From Dokdonia pacifica (GTDB lineage: Bacteria; Bacteroidota; Bacteroidia; Flavobacteriales; Flavobacteriaceae), in NCBI RefSeq assembly GCF_900188275.1, contig NZ_FZNY01000001.1, positions 1,054,001-1,118,000 of the forward strand: a stretch of DNA of 64,000 bases, read 5' to 3'. The translations under genes and the position numbers were made by a program. Numbering within the stretch: the first letter of the stretch is position 1; each line of letters begins with the position of its first letter. The notes below the pieces were generated by a model. The model had not been told where the DNA came from, did no database searches, and worked only from the letters and a program-made list of their open reading frames with translations. Positions 1 to 7,848 of the stretch are shown here, piece by piece.

Positions 1-674
1 ACGAAACAGAGAGAAAAACAACCGTTGTGTATCAAGAAGATTGGCACAAAGGTGTGATAGGTATTGTTGCCTCTAGACTTACTGAAACCTATTATCGTCC
101 TACATTAGTTTTTACAAAAAGTGGTGAAAATCTTGCCGCCTCTGCTAGATCTGTAAAAGGATTTGATGTCTATAATGCATTGCATCAGTGTGAAGAGTTT
201 ATAGAGCAATTTGGAGGTCATAAATATGCCGCAGGACTGACCTTAAAAGAAGAAAATTACGAAGCATTTAAACAACGCTTTGAAGAGGTAGTAAAAGCAT
301 CATGTGAAGAACGATTATTGATTCCAGAAATCACCATAGATGCCAAAATTAATCTTACTGATATTACACCAAAGTTTTATCGTATTTTAAAACAATTTGC
401 TCCCTTTGGACCTGGTAATATGAAACCTACCTTTATGACAGAAAATCTTGTAGATACAGGATATGGAAAAAAAGTAGGCGCAGACGAATCACATCTTAAA
501 GTAACGGTTACCCAAAATAATACAGGGCCACGCATAGGAGGCATTGGTTTTGGACTAGGAAATGCATATGATCTCATTAGTAATAAAAAACCATTTAGTG
601 CAGCTTATGTACTAGATGAAAATACATGGAATGGTGAAGTAAGTTTACAATTACGAATAAAAGACATTAAATAA
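1..674 (+). CDS. recJ: RecJ single-stranded-DNA exonuclease, 3' end only
   Basis: C-terminal part of RecJ, the 5'-3' single-strand DNA exonuclease of recombination and mismatch repair; the gene begins before the window. The reading frame is open from base 3, so the GTG at 27 is internal. The fragment starts in the DHHA1 substrate-binding domain: EDWHKGVIGIVASRL with YRPTLVF resembles the same stretch of known RecJ proteins, and GGHKYAAG is the family's glycine-rich signature. The rest, from about residue 100 of the fragment, fits the C-terminal OB-like domain. The catalytic DHH half is not visible. The stop is two bases before the next gene, suggesting co-transcription. Confidence 0.93.
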   Translation, partial: ETERKTTVVYQEDWHKGVIGIVASRLTETYYRPTLVFTKSGENLAASARSVKGFDVYNALHQCEEFIEQFGGHKYAAGLTLKEENYEAFKQRFEEVVKASCEERLLIPEITIDAKINLTDITPKFYRILKQFAPFGPGNMKPTFMTENLVDTGYGKKVGADESHLKVTVTQNNTGPRIGGIGFGLGNAYDLISNKKPFSAAYVLDENTWNGEVSLQLRIKDIK

Positions 675-676
675 CT

Positions 677-874
677 ATGAAAGTAAAACATATACTCGCA
701 TTATTCTTGATCGCATATATTGTGATGACTGTAGGGGCACTATTAAAAGTTATGCATTGGCCTTATGGGAATGAACTCATTACATTTTCTACAGTATTAA
801 AAGTAATTGCGGCCTTAACTGCTATATGGAAGGTCTTCACCATGCAAAGCTTCAAAGACTTTCTGAATAAATAG
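677..874 (+). CDS. Small GldL-like two-helix membrane protein
   Basis: A 65-residue protein with two predicted transmembrane helices (about residues 4-24 and 37-53). Between them is GALLKVMHWPYGNE, which resembles the GALFKIMHWP-type motif at the N-terminus of GldL, the inner-membrane motor component of gliding and type IX secretion. It is much shorter than GldL and lacks its cytoplasmic part, so it is a GldL-related small protein and not GldL itself. It starts two bases after the recJ stop, so the two are probably one transcript. The function is unknown; the similarity is from inspection. Confidence 0.75.
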   Translation: MKVKHILALFLIAYIVMTVGALLKVMHWPYGNELITFSTVLKVIAALTAIWKVFTMQSFKDFLNK

Positions 875-882
875 AGAAGAGA

Positions 883-1815
883 TTACTTAATAAATGCTAA
901 AATCATCTGTACAATTTCCTGTGGCTTCTCTTCTTGAATAAAATGCTTTGCCTCTAGAATATGTACATCTTCATCGTTTATTCCTAAATCCTTCTGAATA
1001 GCTACTTGCTGTGGTTCAAGTTTTAAGAATGTGTCATTCTTTCCCCAAATAATTGTAGTAGGCGTATCCATTTTTTGAATCATAGGCTGATACTCTGGAA
1101 GTTCATTACAAGTTTGTGTAAAAAAGTAATACATAGCTCGAGTTTTCCCTTCTTTAAGTGGTCGTTTATACCCTTCTATGTCTGTTTTATTTAAGTTGTT
1201 TTCTGTGAGTCCTTCTTTAAAAAGACCCTTCAACATCATATTTGTTGTAATACCATTACGATAACCCCACATAGCCACGCGTGCCATAAATCCTGGTTCA
1301 AAACGTATAGGAGGGTCAAACCCTTCTTCATAAATAATGGTATTTAAAATAACTAAATGATTTACTTTATCCGAAGCTTGTTCTAAAAGTTCCCAAGTCC
1401 ACAAACCTCCAGCATCATGCATTACGTGTGTCCAAGAATCTATATGAAGATGGTCTAATAATTCTAATAATCGTTGTGCATGCATCTCTTCAGAATAAAT
1501 CTCATAGCCTTCTGGAGAATCACTATTTCCAAAGCCTAGCATATCTGGCGCAATCACACGATAGCCACTATCTACTAATGGATCTATCATTTTACGATAT
1601 AACCATCCTGACGTTGGAACTCCATGTAATAAGACAATAACAGGACCTTCACCTTTGTCTATATATTTTATAACACCATCTCTTGAAGTATACGATTTTT
1701 GCTGTGCTCTAAAACTATCATACGTTATTTGTTCTGGTCTCATAGTAGTTGACTGATAAGGTTTACAAGCCGTGAAAAATAAAACAAAAGATAATATTGT
1801 AAGAATGTATCGCAT
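883..1815 (-). CDS. Alpha/beta-hydrolase lipoprotein, haloalkane dehalogenase-like
   Basis: A 310-residue alpha/beta-hydrolase with a lipoprotein signal peptide ending in LFFTAC (Cys17), so probably anchored in the envelope. HGVPTSGW (from residue 64) is the oxyanion-hole segment and HDAGG (Asp134) sits where the nucleophile elbow is expected. An Asp nucleophile is the pattern of haloalkane dehalogenases and epoxide hydrolases; esterases have Ser. GKNDTF and the late EAKHFIQEE provide the acid region and catalytic His. The substrate cannot be told. The gene ends 8 bases from the convergent small membrane gene and lies 27 bases downstream of lpxH in the same direction. Confidence 0.85.
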   Translation of the reverse strand: MRYILTILSFVLFFTACKPYQSTTMRPEQITYDSFRAQQKSYTSRDGVIKYIDKGEGPVIVLLHGVPTSGWLYRKMIDPLVDSGYRVIAPDMLGFGNSDSPEGYEIYSEEMHAQRLLELLDHLHIDSWTHVMHDAGGLWTWELLEQASDKVNHLVILNTIIYEEGFDPPIRFEPGFMARVAMWGYRNGITTNMMLKGLFKEGLTENNLNKTDIEGYKRPLKEGKTRAMYYFFTQTCNELPEYQPMIQKMDTPTTIIWGKNDTFLKLEPQQVAIQKDLGINDEDVHILEAKHFIQEEKPQEIVQMILAFIK

Positions 1816-1842
1816 AACTCTTAATTTCTATAAATATACACC

Positions 1843-2610
1843 TTAGTCTTGAGTAGGCTCAAATTTCTTAATTAAAAACGATGTTCCATCAAAAACACCA
1901 TAGGTATAATGATCAATCCAATCTCCTATATTAAAATAAGTAGATTGTTCTCCTACTTTAATTTCCATAGGTAAGTGACGATGTCCAAAAACAAAGTAGT
2001 CGTAATGTTCGGTCTCAAGCTTACGCTTTGCATATGCTGCTAGCCATTCATTTTCTTCTCCTAAAAAGATATGATCGTCATTTCCAGAGATTAACTTATT
2101 TTTTACTGAAAAGTATTGTGCGATACGCATCCCAATATCTGGATGTCCCCATCTAAATATCCACTGAAAAAAACGACCTCTAAAGACTTTTTTCATGCGT
2201 TTATATCCTTTATCTCCTGGTCCTAATCCATCACCATGTCCTAAAAAAAACTTTTTGTCATTCATGGTGAAAACCTTAGGGTCATGATATACCGGAATAC
2301 CTAGCTCGTCTTCAAAATAACCATTCATCCATAAATCATGGTTTCCAACAAAAAAATAAATTTCTATTCCACTATCTCTAAACTCGGCAAGTTTGCCTAA
2401 TGTCCTGACAAACCCTTTTGGAACTACCGTTCTGTATTCAAACCAAAAGTCAAAAAGATCTCCTAATAAGAAAATAGCATGTGCATCTGGTCGAATCTCA
2501 TCTAGCCAACGCAAAAACTTTTTTTCTCTAGGTCTACTCTCATTATGTGTAGGAGCTCCTAAGTGATTATCACTAGAAAAATAAACTTTCTTTCCTGCTG
2601 GAATATTCAT
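1843..2610 (-). CDS. lpxH: UDP-2,3-diacylglucosamine diphosphatase (LpxH type)
   Basis: Calcineurin-like metallophosphoesterase of 255 residues that fits LpxH, which cleaves UDP-2,3-diacylglucosamine to lipid X and UMP in lipid A synthesis at the inner membrane. Metal-binding motifs appear in order: SSDNHLG near residue 12 (D-x-H), LLGDLFDFW near 48, FVGNHDLW near 87 and FGHRHLP near 208. Length is in the family range. It starts three bases after the queD stop, so the two are translated from one message. Bacteroidota often carry several related phosphoesterases, so a paralogue with another substrate is possible. Confidence 0.85.
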   Translation of the reverse strand: MNIPAGKKVYFSSDNHLGAPTHNESRPREKKFLRWLDEIRPDAHAIFLLGDLFDFWFEYRTVVPKGFVRTLGKLAEFRDSGIEIYFFVGNHDLWMNGYFEDELGIPVYHDPKVFTMNDKKFFLGHGDGLGPGDKGYKRMKKVFRGRFFQWIFRWGHPDIGMRIAQYFSVKNKLISGNDDHIFLGEENEWLAAYAKRKLETEHYDYFVFGHRHLPMEIKVGEQSTYFNIGDWIDHYTYGVFDGTSFLIKKFEPTQD

Positions 2611-2613
2611 AGG

Positions 2614-3063
2614 CTAATTATCGCTTGCAAACCACTCTGCATAACTAGAACGAGTCTCTTGAAGTCGTAGTGAGTGGAGTTTAATATGATCTGGAAGTAA
2701 GGGTTGAATTTTTTGAGCAAAATCAATGACCATCATTTCACTAGTAGGTTGATAATCTACAAGCAATACATTATGTCCTCTATCTGAAAGCTCTTTGGCA
2801 AGTTCAACATGAGGTGTATTCTTATTAAAAACAGTAGCATGATCAAACACATCTACAATTTCTTTATTTACTATCTTTTTGAGGTCTCCAAAATCAATAA
2901 CCATCCCATATTTTACATGATTTGAATCAGAGATAGGAGATCCTATTACAGTGACACTTAATTTATAACTATGACCGTGTACATTTTTACATTTTCCGTC
3001 ATACCCATAAAGTGCGTGACCCGTTTCAAATGTAAATTGTTTTGTAATGCGAATATTTGCCAT
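2614..3063 (-). CDS. queD: 6-carboxytetrahydropterin synthase family (QueD/PTPS)
   Basis: 149-residue protein of the 6-pyruvoyl-tetrahydropterin synthase family. In bacteria this usually converts dihydroneopterin triphosphate to 6-carboxytetrahydropterin for queuosine synthesis. Zinc-ligand histidines appear in FETGHALYG (near residue 15) and VHGHSYKL (near 29-31), with Cys in GKCKN as the expected catalytic residue; DFGDLKK and HATVFNK are also typical. Upstream gene of the queD-lpxH pair. A copy of the 14-bp palindrome lies just before the start codon, at 3069-3082. Confidence 0.9.
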   Translation of the reverse strand: MANIRITKQFTFETGHALYGYDGKCKNVHGHSYKLSVTVIGSPISDSNHVKYGMVIDFGDLKKIVNKEIVDVFDHATVFNKNTPHVELAKELSDRGHNVLLVDYQPTSEMMVIDFAQKIQPLLPDHIKLHSLRLQETRSSYAEWFASDN

Positions 3064-3068
3064 TATAT

Positions 3069-3082
3069 GCTTTCGCGAAAGC
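3069..3082. repeat. Iterated palindrome GCTTTCGCGAAAGC, copy 1
   Basis: Perfect 14-bp palindrome, followed by GTAC. It lies between the queD start codon and the stop of the 34-residue ORF. Confidence 0.95.
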
Positions 3083-3088
3083 GTACTA

Positions 3089-3193
3089 TTAACGCTTTCT
3101 ATTCTTAATTTTATTGTATAAAAATACGATAATTAATACGAGTGCCAGTATTAGGAATAAACCGCTTCCACTCAAAAAACTCAAAAAGTCCAT
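3089..3193 (-). CDS. 34-residue single-pass membrane peptide
   Basis: Small ORF between trpS and queD on the minus strand, starting MDFLSFLSGSG. A hydrophobic run (about residues 11-26) is followed by a basic tail YNKIKNRKR, giving a clean single-pass topology with a positive-inside end. This is unlikely by chance in such AT-rich DNA. It has its own ATG and stop and fills the otherwise empty trpS-queD gap. No Shine-Dalgarno sequence is seen, which is normal for this phylum. The function is unknown. I judged it by composition and topology only. Confidence 0.55.
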   Translation of the reverse strand: MDFLSFLSGSGLFLILALVLIIVFLYNKIKNRKR

Positions 3194-3257
3194 ATGATAA
3201 AATTATTTTTAACTATGAGGTTATATACTTTCTTTTAATTTCTGTTCTACTATTTAA

Positions 3258-4229
3258 TTAATATCCTACCACTTTTCGTACTCTAGACAAGACATCATTT
3301 GCAACTATTCTTGCTTTTTCTGCTCCAATAGCAAGCGCCTTGTCTATCTCATTTAAATTTGCCATATAGTGATTATAACGCTCTCGTTGTGTTGCGTACC
3401 TATCAATAATGAGTTCGAAAAAAGCTTGTTTTGCATGACCATATCCATAATTACCACCTTCATAATTTGCACGCATCTCAGTAATCTGCTCTGGAGAGGC
3501 AATAAGTTTATACAATGCAAATAGATTACACGTGTCAGGATTTTTAGGCTCTTCTAAGGGTGTACTATCCGTTTGGATGCCCATGATTTGCTTGCGTAAT
3601 TTCTTATCTGGCTGAAAAATATCAATAATATTGCCTTTAGATTTACTCATTTTGCCTCCATCTGTTCCAGGAACATACATGGTATCTTCATTATGCTTTA
3701 CCTCTGGCATAACAAATATTTCCTTCCCTGTAGTGGCATGAAAACGATTTGCTACATCTCGCGTCATTTCTAAATGTTGCGCTTGATCTTTCCCTACAGG
3801 AACAATCTCTGCATCATATAAAAGAATATCTGCTGCCATTAACATAGGATATGTAAATAGTCCAGAGTTTACATCTTCCAAGCGATCTGCTTTGTCTTTA
3901 AAACTATGCGCAAGTGTTAGTCTTTGATATGGAAAAAAGCAACTTAAATACCAAGAAAGTTCTGTTACTTGAGGAATATCACTTTGTCTATAAAATACTG
4001 TCTTTTCTATATCTAGTCCAAAAGCTAACCAAGTAGCTGCAGTACTATAAGTGTTCTGTCTTAAAATATCCCCATCTTTAATTTGAGTAAGCGAATGCAT
4101 ATCTGCAATAAAAAGAAAAGATTCATTGCCGGGTGCATTTGCCATTTGAATTGCTGGAATGATTGCTCCTAATAAGTTGCCTAAGTGAGGCGTTCCTGTG
4201 CTTTGTACACCTGTTAAAATTCTTGCCAT
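3258..4229 (-). CDS. trpS: Tryptophanyl-tRNA synthetase
   Basis: Class I aminoacyl-tRNA synthetase of 323 residues that charges tRNA-Trp. The HIGH-type motif is GTPHLGNLLGA near residue 12, and the KMSKS motif is GGKMSKSKGN near 192. SGLFTYPMLMAADILLY and VPVGKDQAQHLE are characteristic of TrpRS. Length is normal for the bacterial enzyme. It is transcribed away from plsC, and their shared upstream region carries inverted repeats. Confidence 0.97.
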   Translation of the reverse strand: MARILTGVQSTGTPHLGNLLGAIIPAIQMANAPGNESFLFIADMHSLTQIKDGDILRQNTYSTAATWLAFGLDIEKTVFYRQSDIPQVTELSWYLSCFFPYQRLTLAHSFKDKADRLEDVNSGLFTYPMLMAADILLYDAEIVPVGKDQAQHLEMTRDVANRFHATTGKEIFVMPEVKHNEDTMYVPGTDGGKMSKSKGNIIDIFQPDKKLRKQIMGIQTDSTPLEEPKNPDTCNLFALYKLIASPEQITEMRANYEGGNYGYGHAKQAFFELIIDRYATQRERYNHYMANLNEIDKALAIGAEKARIVANDVLSRVRKVVGY

Positions 4230-4299
4230 ACTAATAACCTACAAAAGTAGGTGTCACATTATATAATTATTATTTGATCTAGACACATTCTGTAAGATT

Positions 4300-4370
4300 A
4301 TGCCTAGTTTTTACAGCAAAGTTACTTTTTTCTAGGCATAGGCTACTACCTTTTGCCTATTTTTGAGGCA
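4300..4370. promoter_or_regulatory. trpS/plsC intergenic inverted repeats and TATTTTTG box
   Basis: ATGCCTAG (4300-4307) and CTAGGCAT (4332-4339) form a perfect 8-bp inverted repeat. A second pair, TGCCT (4354-4358) and AGGCA (4366-4370), directly abuts the plsC ATG. The second pair brackets TATTTTTG (4359-4366), which matches the Bacteroidota -7 element TAnnTTTG. Used as a promoter, it would put transcription start at or just after the ATG at 4371. The arrangement is seen directly; a regulatory role is inference. Confidence 0.4.
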
Positions 4371-5114
4371 ATGAATTTTTTTAGAAAAATTGGGATGGCA
4401 TTATGGAGGATATGGTTTTATCTTCTTATGCTTATTATTATACTCATATTATTTCCGATACTTATCATAAGTATCTTAAAGGAGTCTTGGTATCCTTTAT
4501 TTTTTAGATTGGCTCAAATATGGGCAAGAGGCATTATGCTTGGAATGGGCTTTTATCCTAGTGTTATTAGGGAGCAAAGCTTGACAAAGGGAGAGAGTTA
4601 TATGCTTGTCTCTAATCATGCTTCTATGCTAGATATTATGCTGATGCTTCATCTCTCTAAAAACCCTTTTGTTTTTGTAGGAAAAGCTGAACTTGCAAAA
4701 ATTCCATTATTTGGATTCTTTTACAAACGTACTTGCATTCTAGTAGATCGTGGTAATGCGAGAAGTCGTAAAGCGGTATTTGATCAAGCTCAAAAAAGAC
4801 TTCAACAAGGATTGAGTATTTGTATTTTTCCTGAAGGAGGAGTTCCTAATGATACGTCTATTGTTTTAGATAGTTTTAAAGATGGGGCTTTCAGACTTGC
4901 TATAGATCATCAAATAGCTATCGTTCCGATGGTATTTTATGACAATAAAAGATTATTTCCTTACCAATTTTATGAAGGAGGCCCTGGAAAAATGAGGGCA
5001 AAAGTTTTTTCTTTTATTCCTACAAAAGGAATGTCTCAAGATTCTAAAAAAGAACTGAGAGAGCAAACACGCACCGTTATATTGGATGCATTATTAGAAG
5101 ATCAAAAACCTTAA
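4371..5114 (+). CDS. plsC: 1-acyl-sn-glycerol-3-phosphate acyltransferase
   Basis: Membrane acyltransferase of 247 residues that makes phosphatidic acid from lysophosphatidic acid, or a related ornithine-lipid type enzyme. An N-terminal hydrophobic helix (about residues 8-33) is followed by the catalytic SNHASMLD (NHx4D) motif and the substrate-binding IFPEGGVPND motif. An in-frame TTG at 4353 would add six residues, but the ATG at 4371 is the better start. It is transcribed divergently from trpS and ends at the bidirectional hairpin at 5129. Confidence 0.9.
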   Translation: MNFFRKIGMALWRIWFYLLMLIIILILFPILIISILKESWYPLFFRLAQIWARGIMLGMGFYPSVIREQSLTKGESYMLVSNHASMLDIMLMLHLSKNPFVFVGKAELAKIPLFGFFYKRTCILVDRGNARSRKAVFDQAQKRLQQGLSICIFPEGGVPNDTSIVLDSFKDGAFRLAIDHQIAIVPMVFYDNKRLFPYQFYEGGPGKMRAKVFSFIPTKGMSQDSKKELREQTRTVILDALLEDQKP

Positions 5115-5128
5115 TATATTAAAAAGAA

Positions 5129-5153
5129 AAGGCGTCGTAACCAGCGACGCCTT
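5129..5153. terminator. Bidirectional intrinsic terminator
   Basis: AAGGCGTCG (5129-5137), a 7-base loop, then CGACGCCTT (5145-5153). On the minus strand the stem is followed by TTCTTTTT, so it best ends the minus-strand gene whose stop is at 5229. On the plus strand it follows plsC. Confidence 0.85.
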
Positions 5154-5228
5154 CTTGTAATTATTGCAAGATTTTGCAACAACTAACCTAACCAACTAAA
5201 AAACTAACCTAACGGCAAGTATTCTTTT

Positions 5229-6761
5229 TTAAAAGCGATAATTCACTCCTGTGTATAACCCCACATAATATGGCTTAAATTCACCTACATTATTGTTGTA
5301 AGCATTAAGCTGATATTTAAGTGACGGTTCTATATTTATTTTTACTTTTTCTGTTACTTTATAATTAAGACCTAATCCTAAATTTGTAGTAAAACTTACA
5401 TCATTAAGAGCGTTTGAAGTCCCTAAACTTGTACGTAAACCATTTGATTCTAAAAAGACCTCATTATTATTCAATACCAAAGTACTCAGACCTCCTATAA
5501 GTTCAACTCCTAATCGCTTATCTGAAAGCACATAAATAGCCTCTAAAGGAATTTCTATATAACCTACATTTTGTTGAATCTCTCCATTAGAAACAGTATT
5601 TCCTCCTTGCCCGAATCCATCTTCAGAAGGGCTTGCAAGTGTAGTTGATGGGTTTACCCTATCTGTTATTTCTAAAAAACTAGCATTTTGAGAAAAATCA
5701 ACACCTCTCAATGTTTGAGCACTATTACTAGGTGTAAATGAAATATCTTGTGTATTATAATTAAGATCAACATTACTAACTCCTGTACGTACTTTAAATT
5801 TTGGAGTAACTGCATAACTTACTTGTACACCATAACTCAAATTTAAATCACTTGTTTTGTTATTATCTTTAAACTGAGGATCAATTCCTGAACCCCCAAA
5901 ATCACCATAATAAACAGGAGCTGCTACAGCCCCCACATCCCATCTGCGTGCAATGGCTTCTTTTTCTTGTATATCTTCTTCTTCTGCATTAGCTTCCGCT
6001 ATACGTGCAGCTTCATCAACAAGAGATTTTTTATTTTCTTCTTCTAGATTTTCTTCTGCATCTTGATTCTGAGATGTATCTGTTGTTTCTTCTGTAACAG
6101 CGACAGCAGTATCATCTATAGTGTTATCTATCGTAATATTAGGATTAATCAGATCAGATCTTTTTTGTGGAGTATTATTATTTTGTTTTTCTTCAGTTGT
6201 AGCTACACCAGTGGTTGTAGACTGTTCTGTATCTATAATAGTAGTCGCATCACTATACGTTTGATTTGACTTTTCTTTATTTTCTATCTGCTGACGCGCA
6301 GTGGGGCTTTCTTGATTAGCTATCGCTCCTTGAGTGTCACTAACTCCAAAAAGAGCGTTTTTTTCTCTTTTTTGTGGTTCATCTTCAGAAGACAATTCAT
6401 TAGAATTTGCATTTTCAACAGCAATTCCTGATTCTGTTTGTTTGGATTGAATAGGTTCTACAGCATTATTAGACTTAGTGTCTGTAGTTGTTGAATTGTT
6501 TTTGTTTTGATCTGACTGAACAAGTTCTGGAGTTGTATCATTGACATCTGAAGCATTATTCCATATTGCAATACCCGCAGTAAAAAGCAATAAAGCTATT
6601 GCAGCTACACCCGCTAGTCGCCACCATATAGGGACAATCTTGCGATCTTTTTTCTTCTGCTTTGCATTGACAATATTTTTCCACACCTGATCACTAGGAT
6701 GTGCTTCAAAATTTTTAAATTTCTCCTGAAAAAGCCTATCTATATTCTTTTTCTCTTTCAT
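5229..6761 (-). CDS. Sigma-factor partner: membrane helix plus C-terminal beta-barrel
   Basis: 510-residue protein encoded directly after an ECF sigma factor, with the ATG overlapping the sigma stop. The N-terminus (about 1-45) is charged and probably cytoplasmic. One transmembrane helix WRLAGVAAIALLLFTAGIAIW (about 47-67) is followed by roughly 200 low-complexity residues rich in T, N, E and Q. From about residue 275 a beta-barrel-like domain ends in a terminal phenylalanine (YTGVNYRF), as outer-membrane proteins do. The best reading is an anti-sigma-like N-terminus joined through a periplasm-spanning linker to an outer-membrane barrel. I do not recognise the signal it would sense. Confidence 0.7.
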   Translation of the reverse strand: MKEKKNIDRLFQEKFKNFEAHPSDQVWKNIVNAKQKKKDRKIVPIWWRLAGVAAIALLLFTAGIAIWNNASDVNDTTPELVQSDQNKNNSTTTDTKSNNAVEPIQSKQTESGIAVENANSNELSSEDEPQKREKNALFGVSDTQGAIANQESPTARQQIENKEKSNQTYSDATTIIDTEQSTTTGVATTEEKQNNNTPQKRSDLINPNITIDNTIDDTAVAVTEETTDTSQNQDAEENLEEENKKSLVDEAARIAEANAEEEDIQEKEAIARRWDVGAVAAPVYYGDFGGSGIDPQFKDNNKTSDLNLSYGVQVSYAVTPKFKVRTGVSNVDLNYNTQDISFTPSNSAQTLRGVDFSQNASFLEITDRVNPSTTLASPSEDGFGQGGNTVSNGEIQQNVGYIEIPLEAIYVLSDKRLGVELIGGLSTLVLNNNEVFLESNGLRTSLGTSNALNDVSFTTNLGLGLNYKVTEKVKINIEPSLKYQLNAYNNNVGEFKPYYVGLYTGVNYRF

Positions 6762-7306
6762 TGGTTTTGAGATTGACTTAAGGTATAGTCTTGACTAACC
6801 TCAATTTTATTCTTTAATATTTTGCGAGCACGCGCTAAATTAGATTTAGATGTGCCCTCTGAAATTTCTAATAAATCAGAAATCTCTTTATGAGAATACC
6901 CATCTAATACATATAGGTTAAACACCATTCTGTATCTATCGGGTAATTCTTGGATAATTCTAAGTAAATAATCTAGAGGCACACTTTCTTCTTCTACCTC
7001 TACATCGACTTCACTTATATTTTCTTCATTTATCAAATTAAGTACTCCTGCTTTTCGATATCGCTGAAGTGCTGTATTGATAGCTATTCTTTTTAACCAA
7101 CCCTCAAAAGAACCTTGGTTTTTATATTGAGAGACCTTATCAAAAATGATGATAAAAGTGTCTTGCAGTATGTCTTCGGCATCTGCATAACTAGAAGCAT
7201 ATTTCAAGCAAACCGAAAAAAGTGAACTAGCATAACGCTTGTATAACTCTTCTTGGGCTTTTGCATGTTTCTTTTTACAATTATCAATGAGTCGTTCTAA
7301 ACTCAA
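6758..7306 (-). CDS. ECF-type RNA polymerase sigma factor
   Basis: 182-residue sigma-70 family protein with only regions 2 and 4, as in ECF sigma factors. Region 2 includes YADAEDILQDTFIIIF (about 40-55) and GSFEGWLKRIAINTAL. Region 4 includes LPDRYRMVFNLYVLDGYSH, with the helix-turn-helix HKEISDLLEISEGTSKSNL. The stop overlaps the start of the fused membrane/barrel protein by four bases (ATGA), so the two are translationally coupled and probably form a sigma/anti-sigma pair. The regulon is unknown. Confidence 0.93.
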   Translation of the reverse strand: MSLERLIDNCKKKHAKAQEELYKRYASSLFSVCLKYASSYADAEDILQDTFIIIFDKVSQYKNQGSFEGWLKRIAINTALQRYRKAGVLNLINEENISEVDVEVEEESVPLDYLLRIIQELPDRYRMVFNLYVLDGYSHKEISDLLEISEGTSKSNLARARKILKNKIEVSQDYTLSQSQNQ

Positions 7307-7334
7307 AATATCTTTATTGGTTAGTTTCCTTAAT

Positions 7335-7748
7335 TTATTCTACAATAGGTACATTAAATGTTATAAATGTAGGGTCTCCTATTTCATTATTTCCTGTAAA
7401 AAAACTTAAATTTAATTGGCCTGCTGCTTCTGGTGTAATTACCAGAGGAGCTGTTCTTAAATCATTTTCTAAATCGGAACAGGTAGCTCTTCCCTCAACT
7501 ACTTTGGTAATTACTGCAATCTCTCTTATATCTCCATCATTTGTAATATCAAATCCATTAAATGCATGACATGTAGAAGGTCTTCTATATGTTACTTGTA
7601 TAGTATCGGTTTGACCTACCACAAAAACATCTGGCACATCACTCACGACATTTACGGGTGTCACTTCAAAAAAGAAGAAAGGAGCATCATCTGTACTACA
7701 TCCTATAAGAAGTAAAAAAATAATGGATAATATGCTTATTTTTTTCAT
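7335..7748 (-). CDS. Small lipoprotein of unknown function
   Basis: 137-residue protein from the ATG at 7748 (MKKISILS). A lipoprotein signal peptide ends in LLLIGCS, so the mature protein should be anchored in the envelope. The mature part contains two later cysteines (RPSTCHAF and RATCSDL) that could form a disulphide, and a beta-rich composition. An in-frame ATG at 7763 would add five residues before the signal peptide and is less likely. It lies between recA and the sigma factor, in the same direction. I do not recognise the family. Confidence 0.75.
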   Translation of the reverse strand: MKKISILSIIFLLLIGCSTDDAPFFFFEVTPVNVVSDVPDVFVVGQTDTIQVTYRRPSTCHAFNGFDITNDGDIREIAVITKVVEGRATCSDLENDLRTAPLVITPEAAGQLNLSFFTGNNEIGDPTFITFNVPIVE

Positions 7749-7810
7749 ATACAATGGCGGCATTATATACTTATAGATACAAGATAGGGTAAAAGGTTGC
7801 GTCTATTTAT

Positions 7811-7842
7811 AAAAAAACCTCCTAACTTTAGGAGGTTTTTTT
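7811..7842. terminator. Intrinsic terminator after recA
   Basis: Stem CCTCCTA (7818-7824), loop ACTT, TAGGAGG (7829-7835), flanked by seven A on the left and seven T on the right. It lies seven bases beyond the recA stop on the minus strand and could work in both directions. Confidence 0.88.
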
Positions 7843-7848
7843 ATATAT

